Origin: Saururus chinensis
Lineage: Eukaryota > Streptophyta > Magnoliopsida > Piperales > Saururaceae
DNA length: 64,000 nucleotides
Direction: 5' to 3'
Assembly (NCBI GenBank): GCA_035235625.1
Contig: CP141148.1
Span: 10,597,001-10,661,000, forward strand
This document shows, one piece after another, positions 12,062 to 22,858 of the stretch. Each line of letters starts with the position of its first letter. The stretch's first letter is position 1. The translations under genes and the position numbers were made by a program. Under the pieces are notes generated by a model. It did no database searches and was not told where the DNA came from. It saw nothing but the letters and a program-made list of their open reading frames with translations.

Positions 12062-12900
12062 CACAGAATTACTCTTTGTGATAATGTAAAATCCTATGCA
12101 AACTACTAGCTTAAATGCAAAGTTTTCTCTTGTTGGTAAAGGCTCCTTGGGTTCGACCCTCTAGAGTGACAAGAGTCCCAAAATAACGTACTCATTACCA
12201 TCAAAGAAAAAAAGAAGAAAAAAAAGAAAGAAAGAAGAAGCTACTTTTTTTTTCACTTTGTGGAATGTACATAGTCATTCATACCATAGTTTTACAACTC
12301 TCTTTGATTCCAAAAAATCCCTGATTTAATTTGAGTCGAGTTAAATTCTTTAGTGACCCAAAATTAACATGACTCCATGATTGACTTCATCAACTCCCTA
12401 ATTGAGTCCATTGACTCCCTGAGTCAAATTCCAAAAAGTTATCATAAAAAATCCAAAAAGTTATTAAACTCCATTAGTTAATGATTCCATCTTGTCATAA
12501 TACTTCATTAATATTTGAACTACCATTTTAATCTTACTCTTAATCATATATATCATCATTATATTAATTGAATTAATTTTATTTATTAAAAAGTAAATGT
12601 TACTGCATTTTCATTTTCACACTTAATCAAATAATTTTTATCATTTTTATTCTAGAAAAAATAATAATTTTTCATTTAACATATTTAAAATTCTAATATA
12701 TGGCCACATTTTGGCTCCGTTGACACTCTGAGTGAACTCGATTCAATCAATTTTGGAGTCGAGTTCAAATCTTGAGCTTTAAAGCATAAGTTCATACAAT
12801 TATACAAATATTTCCCCAAACTTGAAGAACATTTTAGTAATTCCTAGGCAATAAGACTCTTCGCAGTATCCTGATATGCAACACAGCTCTGAAAAATGAA
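12062..12900. other. intergenic, low complexity
   Basis: No gene seen. An A/G-rich run occupies about 12206-12240, and the rest is AT-rich with repeated GACTCCNTGA / TTGAGTC-like words around 12330-12430 and at 12720-12770. Confidence 0.4.
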
Positions 12901-12919
12901 TCTAGCAATATAATGACGG

Positions 12920-13330
12920 TACATGAGGTGGCCAGATTTCATGGCATGCCTTGTTCCATTGTATCAAACCATGAAGCCGACAGGAGTTCTACATGTTGAA
13001 GGAGACCTATTTTTGTATGAGCTACTTAGAACGCCTCCTTTGGAATAGTATCTCTGATGTTTTATGGTGAAGGGGAACAGCCTAAGAGACAGGTGCAGTT
13101 CCTTCCATGGGTGAAAGGGTCGTATAACTCAGCCCATCACAACATGATTCAGATGACCCCCTTCAATACAGTTTATGGATGGCCACCACCTATGTCTCGT
13201 CATCCTCCTGGTAGCTGCAGTCAATGCCATGTTACACAGTTGAGACGATCCATTGTGACACCGTTCAACTTGATGGAGGCATAGAACAGGAAGAAGCACT
13301 GCATGATCAGTAATATAAGAAGTGGATTTC
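12920..13330 (+). pseudogene. Ty3/gypsy integrase remnant
   Basis: Translations in shifting frames give integrase-like pieces: VHEVARFHGMPCSIVSN (core domain end), then from 13070 QPKRQVQFLPWVKGSYNSAH and HNMIQMTPFNTVYGWPPP, the usual gypsy integrase C-terminal stretch. Frameshifts and stops separate them. It lies just left of the 5' LTR at 13687 and outside its GAATA repeat, so it belongs to an older element. Confidence 0.8.
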
Positions 13331-13681
13331 AAGGTGGATGACATAGTGTACCTCCATCTATTTCCTGTTCTCCATGGCCGAGTTTCTAACCATACACCAG
13401 CATATTCTTGTTAGGAGCGAGCTCACACACATTGGGCCAATGGTCTACCACCTTTACTTGCATGCCATGCATCCATCTTTTGTGTTTTTTTTGGGGGGGT
13501 GGGTTTAGCATGTACCCATCTTGCCTTGATGTGATGTCTCATACCTCAATTTCCAGGTCTGTCAACACATCCCCATACTTTGAGAAGGAATTGTTTTCTA
13601 GTCATCCGCTGCATACATTGAGAAGCAGCTTGTCCATGTGATGGTCGTATAATTGAGCGTGTGGTTACAGGTGTTTATGGA

Positions 13682-13686
13682 GAATA
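13682..13686. repeat. target site duplication GAATA, left copy
   Basis: GAATA directly precedes the 5' LTR at 13687 and recurs at 26780-26784 directly after the 3' LTR. A five-base duplication is standard for Ty3/gypsy integration. Confidence 0.65.
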
Positions 13687-14185
13687 TGATGTAGAGCAGT
13701 ATTTCAGTCCTTTCAACCTTTTACAGCTTAATATAGTAGAATACAGTTTCTGTTTGGGTCAAATAACAGCATGCTCCAGCTGATGTCAAAAGGGGCATTA
13801 TTATCCAGGTCTTTAGTAGACAGTGCCCAACTAGCGCAAGTGGGAAGCGTAGTATTGTCATTTGGGTCACAGTTTGTTACAATGTCAAGAACAGTTATTC
13901 CGGAGGGATAAGTAGTGGGGAAAAGGGAGAAAAAGGAGATTTTAAAATTGAATGTATTTTCTTTTATAAATTTCTTCTTTGCTCGTGGATTGGAGCTAAG
14001 ATTATGGATTCAATCCCGTGTCCTCCTTCATGGATTTGAAGGTCTCAAGCTTGTAATACCCTGTTCTCCTAGAAATTTCAATAGAATACTACTATTTCTC
14101 CTCCTTTCCTGTGATTTTGTTTGAATTTTATTGGTTCTATTTTGTTTGCTGCATCATTGCTGTTCTTCCTTCATTTGCTGCATTA
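13687..14185 (+). repeat. outer gypsy 5' LTR
   Basis: Aligns with 26270-26779 throughout; shared phrases include TGTCATTTGGGTCAC and TTTCAATAGAATACTACTAT. It begins TGATGTAGAG and ends CTGCATTA just before the primer site. The usual terminal CA is replaced by TA, matching the end of the 3' LTR. Confidence 0.85.
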
Positions 14186-14188
14186 AGT

Positions 14189-14206
14189 TGGTGCCGTATG
14201 TGGGAA
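14189..14206 (+). other. primer binding site of outer gypsy
   Basis: TGGTGCCGTATGTGGGA starts a few bases after the 5' LTR. It resembles the TGGCGCCGTTGCCGGGG type (complementary to a tRNA-Asp 3' end, used by some plant gypsy lineages) more than the initiator-Met type. The tRNA assignment is tentative. Confidence 0.5.
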
Positions 14207-14222
14207 AACAAGAGGGTCTTCC

Positions 14223-15531
14223 ATGGCAGCTCCACCTCCCACAAAGTCTTCTATTCAAGCAATCATCAACCTAATGCAACATGTTCAGTCATAGCAACAA
14301 AATCAGAACCAATTGCAGCAGATCGTTCAACAGTTGCAGCAGCTCACTGTTCTACGTTCTCAGCCTATGGCAGAAACTGCAACAAAAGCAGAGCAGAGAG
14401 CCATGGCGGACGCAGAATACCTTCCATTTCCGCCAGGCCAGCAATCTATTTTGCCGGAAGTCTTTGGAGCTGCGCTGGTGCGAGCAGGTGCACCACCCCC
14501 AGGGTCGCCCCTTCTAGTGTACCACCGGCTACAAGCAGCCAACACGGTGGCACAGCAAGCCTTCCATCCAATTGGCCATGCCGAAGCTTATGGAGAACGT
14601 GAGGGACTGTTCCTGCATGGCGGAAGGCATTTTGAAGAGCAGTGACAGCCAGGAAGGGTCCAAATGGGAGGGCGACATAATCCTTGGCCTCAAACTAGGG
14701 TGGGACATCCAGCCTACCAATGAGCTACAGTAGCTCATCCTCCATTAGTCCCAGCAAAAGAATCCAGTGAGGTAGATGAACCTCCGTACCCATGCAGAGG
14801 TAACGACATGGTCTTATTCCAATTCAAACCTAAGTTAGAACTCCCTACTTTAATGTTTTTAGACTCGTTGTTTGAAGCAAAGAAGTGCCCGATGAGATGA
14901 AGGTGAAGCTGGTTTCATGTGAACTGAAGAGGGGAGACGCAGCTTGGTAGAATCAATTGCAAACCAATCGATTACAGCTAGGAAAACATCATCTTCAATA
15001 CTGGCCACACATGAAGTAGCTGTTAAAGAACCAATTCCTACCCATTAACTATGAGCAAATGTTGTTCAAGCACTATCCAACACTGCCAACAAAGAAATGA
15101 GATTATTTCAGAGTATTTGGAGAACTTTCTAAGATTGCTAACAAGGAATAATATTATTGAGTCGGAGGCACAAAGGATAACTTGATTTACAGGTGGATTA
15201 AAGTTTCTTTTGCAGGAAAAATTACCCAGCCACTCCCTTAACTTTCTTTTGGAAGCTATTTAAATTGCTCTTAGGCATAAAAATCTTGCTGAGAGGAGTA
15301 CAGGAGGGGGGGGTTTATTTCAAAAAATATAAGTGAAGGAGGGTCTAATTACAAGCAAAAACAAGTAGTAAATGAAGACATCTCTCAGAAATTTGGCAAG
15401 AATGGAGCTGCCTAGAATTCTTATAAAGCTACTGCCCCAACCTCTAAACCTAGACCTGCTCAAGCCACAAATTCAATTTTCATTATTTGCTACAAGTGTT
15501 GATAGCTGGGACACACCTCAAGTGGCTACCC
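14223..15531 (+). pseudogene. outer gypsy gag (disrupted)
   Basis: Starts at ATG 14223 (MAAPPPTKSS). A Gln-rich stretch (LQQIVQQLQQL) and a long N-terminal region follow, then a retrotransposon gag core around 14930-15260 (NQLQTNRLQLGKH, FLPINYEQMLF, WIKVSFAGK) and a half zinc knuckle CYKC..LGHTSSGYP near 15488. Stops (the first at 14294-14296, in a Gln run) and frameshifts interrupt it. Non-coding insertion 1 cuts it just after the knuckle at 15531. Confidence 0.8.
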
Positions 15532-17373
15532 GTTGTTAAATTTTAATTATTTACTCACAAGCGCACGAATCTATAGTAGTTAAGCGGCTAAATCGAGTGT
15601 CGATCCTACAGAGACTTGAAATCGAAAAACTAAATTTAATCTAACTCAAGTAAACTCTAATCTAGTTAACAAATATAAAGATAATAATTGGACTAAAGTA
15701 ACTAACAAAAATAAATAAGATTTAATGGCAATTAAACTATTTAAATCTAAACTCTAAAGCTTTAATCTAAGAATAAGAAAGCGATATAAAATAAACAAAA
15801 CACTATCAAATAAGCAAAACACTAAAAATCAAAACAAAACACTAAGGAATAAAACAAAATACTAAGACATAGGAATCCACATTTATTAAATCATAGAAAC
15901 TCATAAGCATGATTATTGATCATATTTTCGTATTATTTTATAATAATGTAAAATTCAATCTTCATTATTATGGAAAATATCATCATTAAGCTCTCATGTA
16001 CAATAAAGAAATACATTGTTCCTCCTCACTTCAAAAGACTAAAATCAAGTCATTAATTGCATCCACAATTTGCAAATCACAACTAATACCCAATTTTAAT
16101 ATTAAGTAAGAAATTAATAAAAACTAATTTAAATCATAAAAAAAGTATGACTAAACTCATATCCAAATCAATCTCATTAATTAAAAAGTAGAAATAATTA
16201 ACATTAAATTCATCATTAAGAAAAATTAATCAAGTCTCATAATCATAAAATTTTATACTTTAATGAAGTTTCATCTAAGCTTTAGCAAAGAAATTTAGCT
16301 ACTCATTAACCTAAGAAATAAAATCTCCATTAGAATAATTAAAAAAAAAACTTACAATTTAGAAGAAAATCGAGAAAAAAAATTCAAACATTCCGAATTG
16401 CTACAGTACTAATGAACAGTAACTACGAGTTACTGTTCATCGCCAACGACCTCTTGCTCGTGAACAGTGTACTACAGTAACCTGCGAATTGTGATTTTGT
16501 TTTCTGCTTCTTCTTCGTTCTTCCGTCTTGAGACTTTAATTCTCTTACTTTCAAAGTATTCTCTAATCAATTTCGGATGATGGAATTAAAGAAATTTAGC
16601 TCTGGTTCGTTGTATTCTCCTCCCCCCTTCTCTGCAAATCTATGCCTTTAAATAGTTTTTTGGACAACAACTATTTTCTTTATTTAAGTGCCCAATTCTA
16701 ATCCCAAAATAAGAGCTTCTTGCTATGTTTAATCATTCATGTTATAAGCTTTCTTGTTGCTCAATTCTTTCCCACTTTATTTCTAGTTTCTATTTTTCAT
16801 TCTCTCTTGTTCATGTTCAACAATGGCAGCTACAAAAATTATCTCTTATTCTTCAATATTAAACTTTAAACATGTTCTTCATTAACTAAATTGAAATGGG
16901 TATTGAAATGTCTAATTTATTTGCTCAAATTCGTACTCAATTTCACCCAAAATCAAATAAATATAATCTGGACGTTTCTGTCCAAGAACTCATCCAGATT
17001 TCTTCTCTGCTCATTAAGCTCTTTTGTTTATATCTATATATATTTTTAACGTGTTCACAACTCCAAAAAGTTGTCCAAATAACTTTTAAGCATGTTTAGA
17101 ATATTGTAAAATTTTCTAAATATAGTCCACCACCTTAAAAAGTGTGCATCACCTAAATCACATAAACTGTCATAATCCAAATGTGTAAGACATATGCAGA
17201 ACACTTATTTTATTCAAATACACTCCTAAACATTTAACATTACCCAAATTAACTAATAATTAAATCACACTACTAATATTTATCATAACACAAATAAACC
17301 CTTAATTAACCTAATTATAAACTAGAAAATAAGGTAAAGAGGCGTATAAAATGTATAAAACTCATACATATCA
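15532..17373. mobile_element. non-coding insertion 1, AT-rich
   Basis: A 1.84-kb AT-rich block interrupts the gypsy between gag and protease. CTACCC flanks it at 15526-15531 and 17374-17379. It is related to the block at 22859-24290: both start with a CAAGYGYAC then GTCGAWCC-like segment, share GTTCACAACTCCAAAAAGTT or its variant near the right end, and close with ACTAG.AAATAAGGTAAA, TATAAAA and TATCA. No protein is encoded. Class unknown. Confidence 0.6.
16412..16440. other. perfect 13-bp stem hairpin
   Basis: ATGAACAGTAACT (16412-16424) is followed by a three-base loop and its exact reverse complement (16428-16440). GTACTACAGTAAC and GAACAGTGTACT words surround it. It lies in the GC-richer centre of non-coding insertion 1. 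Confidence 0.8.
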
Positions 17374-17379
17374 CTACCC

Positions 17380-18131
17380 CCTTAGAAAATTTGCCCCTAC
17401 CACTGTTGTGATCACAGTTCAAGATGCTATAGATGTTGAAATTGCAGAGACAGTTGAGGAGGAACTTGTGGAAAGGGTATATGGAAATGAAGATAAGCAC
17501 ATGGATGAGCAAGCTGAGTTACTAGTTCTGAGAAGGATCTTGGTTTCTACTAAACAAGTTGAAGATTCACAAAGGAATAAGTTGTTCACCACCATCGGGA
17601 CTATACAAAACAAAGTATGTAGAGTGATTATTGATGGAAGAAGTATTGAAAATTTCATAGCCAAATCAGTCATTCAGCAGGTCGAGAAGCATCCTAAACC
17701 CTACTCCTTAGGGTGGATCAAAGAGATAAGAGGAATCAAAGTAGAGGAGCAACAATGTCAGGTACCATTTTCCATTGGAAATCACTATTCAACATATTAT
17801 TTGTGATGTTATAGAGATAGATGCACACCATCATCTATACGGGGAGACCATGCCAATTTGATGTCCAAACTACACATGATGGAAGGGAGAACACTTATTC
17901 ATTCAAGCAACAAGGAATCAAAGTTATTCTCATGCCTAGAAAGCCAACCCTTGTTAGAATGCAAAGAGAAGCTAAACTCTGCTGATCCACACAAAGATTT
18001 GCAGCCAATGAGCAAAAATTTAGCAAATACCACTCTATTGATGACTAAAAACTGCAAAGACCTAACTGTTACTAAAGTTGTGTACTTATTGGTAAACAAG
18101 GCTAAAGAAAAGGTGCAGAAAACTGAGATTA
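17380..18131 (+). pseudogene. outer gypsy protease region
   Basis: One frame to 17806 reads LVLRRILVSTKQVED, then QRNKLFTTIGTIQNKVCRVI, then IIDGRSIENFIAKS and PYSLGWIKEIRG, the aspartic-protease region of a plant gypsy. The catalytic loop normally reads D-S/G-G-S; here DGRS has lost a conserved small residue. Shifted frames continue (IDAHHHLYGE, KESKLFSCLE) until the nested element enters at 18132. Confidence 0.75.
18127..18131. repeat. target site duplication GATTA of nested gypsy
   Basis: GATTA precedes TGTTGTGC at 18132. The identical GATTA follows the 3' LTR at 22679-22683. An exact five-base duplication. Confidence 0.9.
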
Positions 18132-18482
18132 TGTTGTGCACGGTTATCAGACTATTTTATTTCCTTGTTATTTTAGGGCATTAGGCTATTTTCTTCTGTA
18201 ATAGCTTAGTATTTTATTATGTAATTTGATGATGAACTGTTATTGGACCAGCTAGTGGCCCCGGAGTAGCCTGGCCCACTAGCTAGAGCGCGCCCCTAGG
18301 AGAGTGCACTATGCTTTGCGCCACTCCCTAGGGGAGTGGTCGTCCCCTGTATGGGTCGATTCCCTCTTCTGTTATGAGTTATGCAAATTGATTATTCTAG
18401 GTCTCTTCCCTTTCTTCTTCTTCTCTCCCCTTTCTCTGTGTGATCGTTCAAGGTACTGCTTGTGCCCATATCGGGCACAACA
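18132..18482 (+). repeat. nested gypsy 5' LTR
   Basis: Starts TGTTGTGC and ends GCACAACA, a perfect 8-bp terminal inverted repeat. Same length as the 3' LTR at 22328-22678. Confidence 0.93.
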
Positions 18483-18496
18483 TGGGTATCTGAGCT
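18483..18496 (+). other. primer binding site of nested gypsy
   Basis: TGGGTATCTGAGC follows the LTR directly. It is a slightly altered form of the TGGTATCAGAGC site complementary to initiator tRNA-Met. Confidence 0.75.
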
Positions 18497-18512
18497 ATCA
18501 CGATCCCCGGCC

Positions 18513-18960
18513 ATGGCGCGAGGTAAGCAACCTACCATGGCCCCAGAAACGCAGCCCGAGAAGGAGGTTGATGATGCAGCGGACAGTCCCAAATCGGCCC
18601 TGGAGACTGTCAGCGCTCCTACTCTGGCACAGATTATGACCAAGTTTTAGTCTTTGACCATGGCTATTGCACAGCTCCAAGCAGGGCCTTCAGCGCCACT
18701 TCTTGCTAGACCATCAGTCACGAACATGGAGAAGGGGGAAGCATTGTAGGCTCCAGAACAGCATGGTCTAGGCAATCAGGCAGCGGTGGACAGAGAGATG
18801 CGTGTTCCTGCACAGATGGAGGAACGCCGGTCTAAGGGTCTCTGCTTCCGTTGTGATGAGAAGTTTGACTTGGGTCACTGCTGTGCCGTCAAGGGCAGCC
18901 CCCTCTTGGAGGAGGTCGACAAAGATGATGAGGTGGCCGCTATGGGTGACTCATCCCACT
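18513..18960 (+). pseudogene. nested gypsy gag (short, internally deleted)
   Basis: ATG at 18513 opens MARGKQPTMAPETQPEKEVD. A stop (TAG) follows after TLAQIMTKF and another near 18746. The C-terminal zinc-knuckle region RSKGLCFRCDEKFDLGHCC lies around 18832-18885. The capsid core expected between the N-terminus and the knuckle is absent, so gag has a large internal deletion. Confidence 0.78.
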
Positions 18961-19004
18961 AGGACGACATGCTACCCAAGATCTCTATCCATGCCTTCTC
19001 TGGG

Positions 19005-22000
19005 GCATTTACTCCGTGTACTATGCTGGGTCAAGGCCATCAAGTGGCAGCAAGTGGCCATCTTGATCGATAGCGGTTCCACTCACAATTTCATCAACGA
19101 CAAGGTGGCCCAACGGCTAGGTTGCTTCGTGTCGAATTCGAAGCCATTTGACGTGTTGATTGGCGACGACAAACACCTCCGGAGCACCGGGGTATGTGCA
19201 CAGGCTGCGCTGTCCATCCAAAGCCACACATTTGTCACCGACCTCTTCTTGCTGCCTACGAAGGGGGCAGACATGGTGCTAAGGGTACAATGGCTCCAAG
19301 AGCTTGGGGACGTGGTCTAGAACTTCAGAGACATGGTGATGGACTTCAACATTTAGGGGCAGCGGGTTCGGCTTGAAGGATCCCGGCCAGGCACCCTCCT
19401 TTCAGCCCAGTCGGCGAGCTCCTTCTTCTGGTTCATGCCCCAAGGGTTCCTCTTGCAGCAACGGGCAATAGTCGAGGTGCATCAGAATGAGCCACCGCCG
19501 GATCTTCTTGAGTTATTGGAGGAGCATAAGGACATGTTTGTTGAGCCGACGGGTCTTCCTCCAGTGCGACCGCATGACCACCATATTCCCTTCATTCCGG
19601 GAGCCGCACCGGCCAATATCTGCCCATACTGCTATCCTCATATTCAGAAGTCGGAGATAGAGCATCTCATGGATGACATGCTCCAGGCAGGTATCATCTG
19701 CCCTAGCACAAGTTCCTACTCTTCCCTGATGTTGCTGGTTCAAAAGAAAGACGATACGTGGCGGTTCTGTGTGGACTACTGTGCCTTGAATGCCATCACC
19801 GTCAAAGAAAAGTATCCAATACCTGTGATCGAGGAGCTTTTGGATGAGTTGGCTGGTGCACATGTTTTCAGTAAACTCGACCTTCGTTTGGGTTACCATC
19901 AAATTCGGGTGCAGCCAGCCGATGTGGACAAAACCGCCTTCCGAACTCATGACGGCCATTTTGAGTTTCTCATCATGCCATTCGGGCTGACCAATGCCCC
20001 CTCCACCTTCCAGAGCCTAATGAACGATCTCTTCAGGCCTTACCTCCGCCGCTACATATTGGTATTCTTTGACGACATCCTTGTGTACAGTCAGTCATGG
20101 GTGGAGCATCTAGAGCATCTCAGGTAGGTCTTCTCTGTTATGAGAGATAATTCTTTATTTCTTAAGCGTTCGAAGTGTTCCTTTGGCAGCACACAGGTGG
20201 ATTATTTGGGACATATCATCTCGCGAGACGGCATCACCATAGACACGTTAAAGGTGGCCTCCATGCTCTCATGGCCGTAGCCCACCAATGTTCGGGCGCT
20301 GAGGGGCTTCCTGGGCCTCACTGGCTATTATAGATGGTTCATCGGCAGGTATTAGGAGATGGCTTGACCCTTTACAATGCTTCTCAAGAAGGGTGCGTTT
20401 GACTGGAATGAAGTGGCTCAGGCGGCATTTGAGGAGTTAAAACAGGCTATGGCATTGACCCCTGTGCTGATCTTACTTGATTTCAGCCAGCCCTTCGTAG
20501 TGAAAATCGATGCTTTAGAGACGGGGCTTGGGGCGGTGCTGCTACAAGACGAGCGCCCCATTGCCTACTTTAGCAAGGCTTTGGCAGGCCGCTCTTTGTC
20601 CTTGTCAGTTTACAAAAAGGAGATGCTAGCTATTGTCCTCGCCGTTGACAAGTGGCAACCCTATTTACTTAGCTGTCGGTTCTTGATTCACACTGACCAC
20701 CAACCTCTGAAATACTTCCTGGAGCAGCAGGTGTCTACTCCCTCTCAGCAGCGGTGGGTCAGTAAGCTACTTGGTTATGACTATGAGGTCGTGTACAAGA
20801 AAGGGGTGGACAACACCGTGGCCAACGCGCTATCTCGTAGCTCTACCCCGGGATTGTGCCTGGCCATTTCTACAATGTCTTGTCCTTTCATTGATGAGTT
20901 GAGGCGGGCATACTTGGAGGATTCTCATATGCAAGCATTGATTACAGCTATCTAGGCTGACGCAGCAGCCCGTCCTTCCTTTGTGTGGCGGGATGACCTA
21001 CTCTACTGGAAGGACCGCCTTTGGGTTCCAGATGTTGATGATCTGCACAGGCAAGTTCTTTCTCACTTCCATGACACCCCAGTAGCCGGTCATGATGGAG
21101 CTTTTTGCACTTATAAGCAGGTCAGCCAGAGTTTTTTGTGACATGGTATTCAACGTGCAATTTAGGAGTATGTGGCCACTTGCGATGTTTGCCAGCAGGC
21201 TAAGGCTGCTACCTCCTCTCCTGCCGGTTTGCTTCAGCCCTTACTTGTTCCTGATAAGGTTTGGGAGGATGTCTCGATGGATTTCGTGGAGGCCTTGCCC
21301 TAGTGCAAGGCAAGTCGGTGATTATGGTGGTGGTGGACCGGTTGTCCAAGTACGATCACTTTTGCGCTCTCGGACACCCATTCACCGCCAAGACGGTGGC
21401 CGAGCTCTATGTACGGGAGGTCGCTAAGCTATATGGCATGCCCTGCACTATTGTCTCCGATCGTGACCGAATCTTTATATCTCAGTTTTGGCAGTTGTTC
21501 TTCACATTATAGCGCATTTCACTGCACATGAGTACCGCTTATCATCCTCAGATAGATGGCCAGATCGAGGTGATCAACAGATGCTTAGAGTAATACCTCC
21601 GTTGTTTCATGATGTCTTAGCCCGCAGATGGCTTTAGCTTCTTCCATGAGCGGAGTGGTCCAATAATACCTTCTATCACACTCGTGCTGGTTTCACTCCT
21701 TTTGAGGTATTATATGGCCGACCACCACCAACCGTGTTGTCTTATGTCCCTCATCGCTCCTCTATAGCTGAGGTGAATTACATGCTCCAGACATGGGATG
21801 AGGTTCTTCACCAGCTCAAGGGGAACTTGTCCTCTGCTCAGAACAGGATAAAGCAGATCTATGATGGTCATCACACTGATCGGGAGTTTGAGGTGGGTGA
21901 CCTGGTTTATGTTTCGGTTCTTCCTCAGTGTCAAGACTTCTTTGTTTCAGCCAGAGCATTCCAAACTCGCCCCCCATTTCCATTGTCCCTATGCTGTGGA

Positions 22001-22190
22001 GGAACGTATAGGCCTGGTGGCTTATCATCTTTCCCTACCGCCTGGTTCTTTGGTCCATTTGGTGTTCCATGTCTCACGTCTTCGTCGTTGTGTGGGGGAT
22101 GCTTCTCTTGCTACTTATGCTCCACCACCTCCTTTGATGGGACCGATTTCTACTACAAATTCGGGTCCGGCCTAGATCATTGATAAACGT
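19005..22190 (+). pseudogene. nested gypsy pol: protease, RT, RNase H, integrase
   Basis: Protease: AILIDSGSTHNFIND at about 19060, with the catalytic DSG intact. RT: SYSSLMLLVQKKDDTWRFCV, then DLRLGYHQIRVQPADVDKTA, then IMPFGLTNAPSTFQSLMNDL, and the active-site box VFFDDILVYS near 20067. RNase H: IDALETGLGAVLLQDERPIA and HTDHQPLKYFLEQQ. Integrase: a zinc-binding remnant (CDVCQQA), then SMDFVEALP, then VVVDRLSKYDHF and CTIVSDRDRIFISQFW, then a C-terminal region with VFHVSRLRRCVGD. Stops include those after 19320, 20127, 20280, 20355 and 20955, mostly where Gln, Trp or Arg codons are expected. Confidence 0.93.
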
Positions 22191-22327
22191 CGGGTCCACT
22201 ATTCAGGTCGCATCATTACAAAGGTTTTGATTTCCTAGAAGGGCCAGCCTGGATGCCTAAGGATGAGTTCCTGACCAGATATCCTACTTGGCTTGAGGAC
22301 AAGGCGAATAGCGGACGCATGGTGGAG

Positions 22328-22678
22328 TGTTGTGCACGGTTATCAGACTATTTTATTTCCTTGTTATTTTAGGGCATTAGGCTATTTTCTTCTGTAATAG
22401 CTTAGTATTTTATTATGTAATTGGATGATGAACTATTATTGGACCAGCTAGTGGCCCCGGAATAGCCTGGCCCACTAGCTGGTGCGCGCCCCTAGGAGAG
22501 TGCGATGTGCTTGGCACAACTCCCTAGGGGAGTGGTCGTCCCCTATATGGGTCGACTCCCTCTTCTGTTATGAGTTATGCAAATTGATTATTCTAGATCT
22601 CTTCCCTTTCTTCTTCTTCTCTCCCCTTTCTCTGTGTGATCATTCAAGGTATCGCTTGTGCCCATATCGGGTACACCA
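22328..22678 (+). repeat. nested gypsy 3' LTR
   Basis: Same 351-bp length as 18132-18482, starting TGTTGTGC and ending GGGTACACCA, with GATTA immediately after. Most differences from the 5' LTR cluster around 22480-22520. Confidence 0.93.
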
Positions 22679-22858
22679 GATTAAAAGTCACCCACAATAG
22701 GTTCAACCCCTCTTAGAGAAGTATAAGCAACTGGTCACCAAAGACCTCACCTTGGGGCTGCCCTTCATGAGGAGGGAAATTCAGCATCAAGTAGACCTAA
22801 TTTCGGGTTCTAGCCTCCCACGTTAGCCCCACTATCGCATGAGCTAGTTGAGCATGTC
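22679..22858 (+). pseudogene. outer gypsy pre-RT segment
   Basis: Continues the interrupted outer gypsy: LLEKYKQLVTKDLTLGLPFM, then IQHQVDLISGSSLP and PHYRMS, the conserved lead-in to gypsy RT (LPPxRDIQHxIDLxPG...PHYRMS). It breaks off at 22858, where non-coding insertion 2 begins, and resumes at 24291. Confidence 0.8.

Larger units (their letters stand above)
18132..22678 (+). mobile_element. nested full-length Ty3/gypsy retrotransposon (4.55 kb)
   Basis: Two 351-bp LTRs bound a compact element with primer site, gag knuckle, protease, RT, RNase H and integrase in gypsy order, and an exact GATTA duplication. By hand I count about 19 differences between the LTRs (roughly 5%), so insertion is not very recent. 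The coding region follows one main frame but has many stops and some frameshifts. Small size and short LTRs would suit the Reina group of chromoviruses, but that is a guess from size. It lies within the protease/RT interval of the outer gypsy and is therefore younger. Confidence 0.93.
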
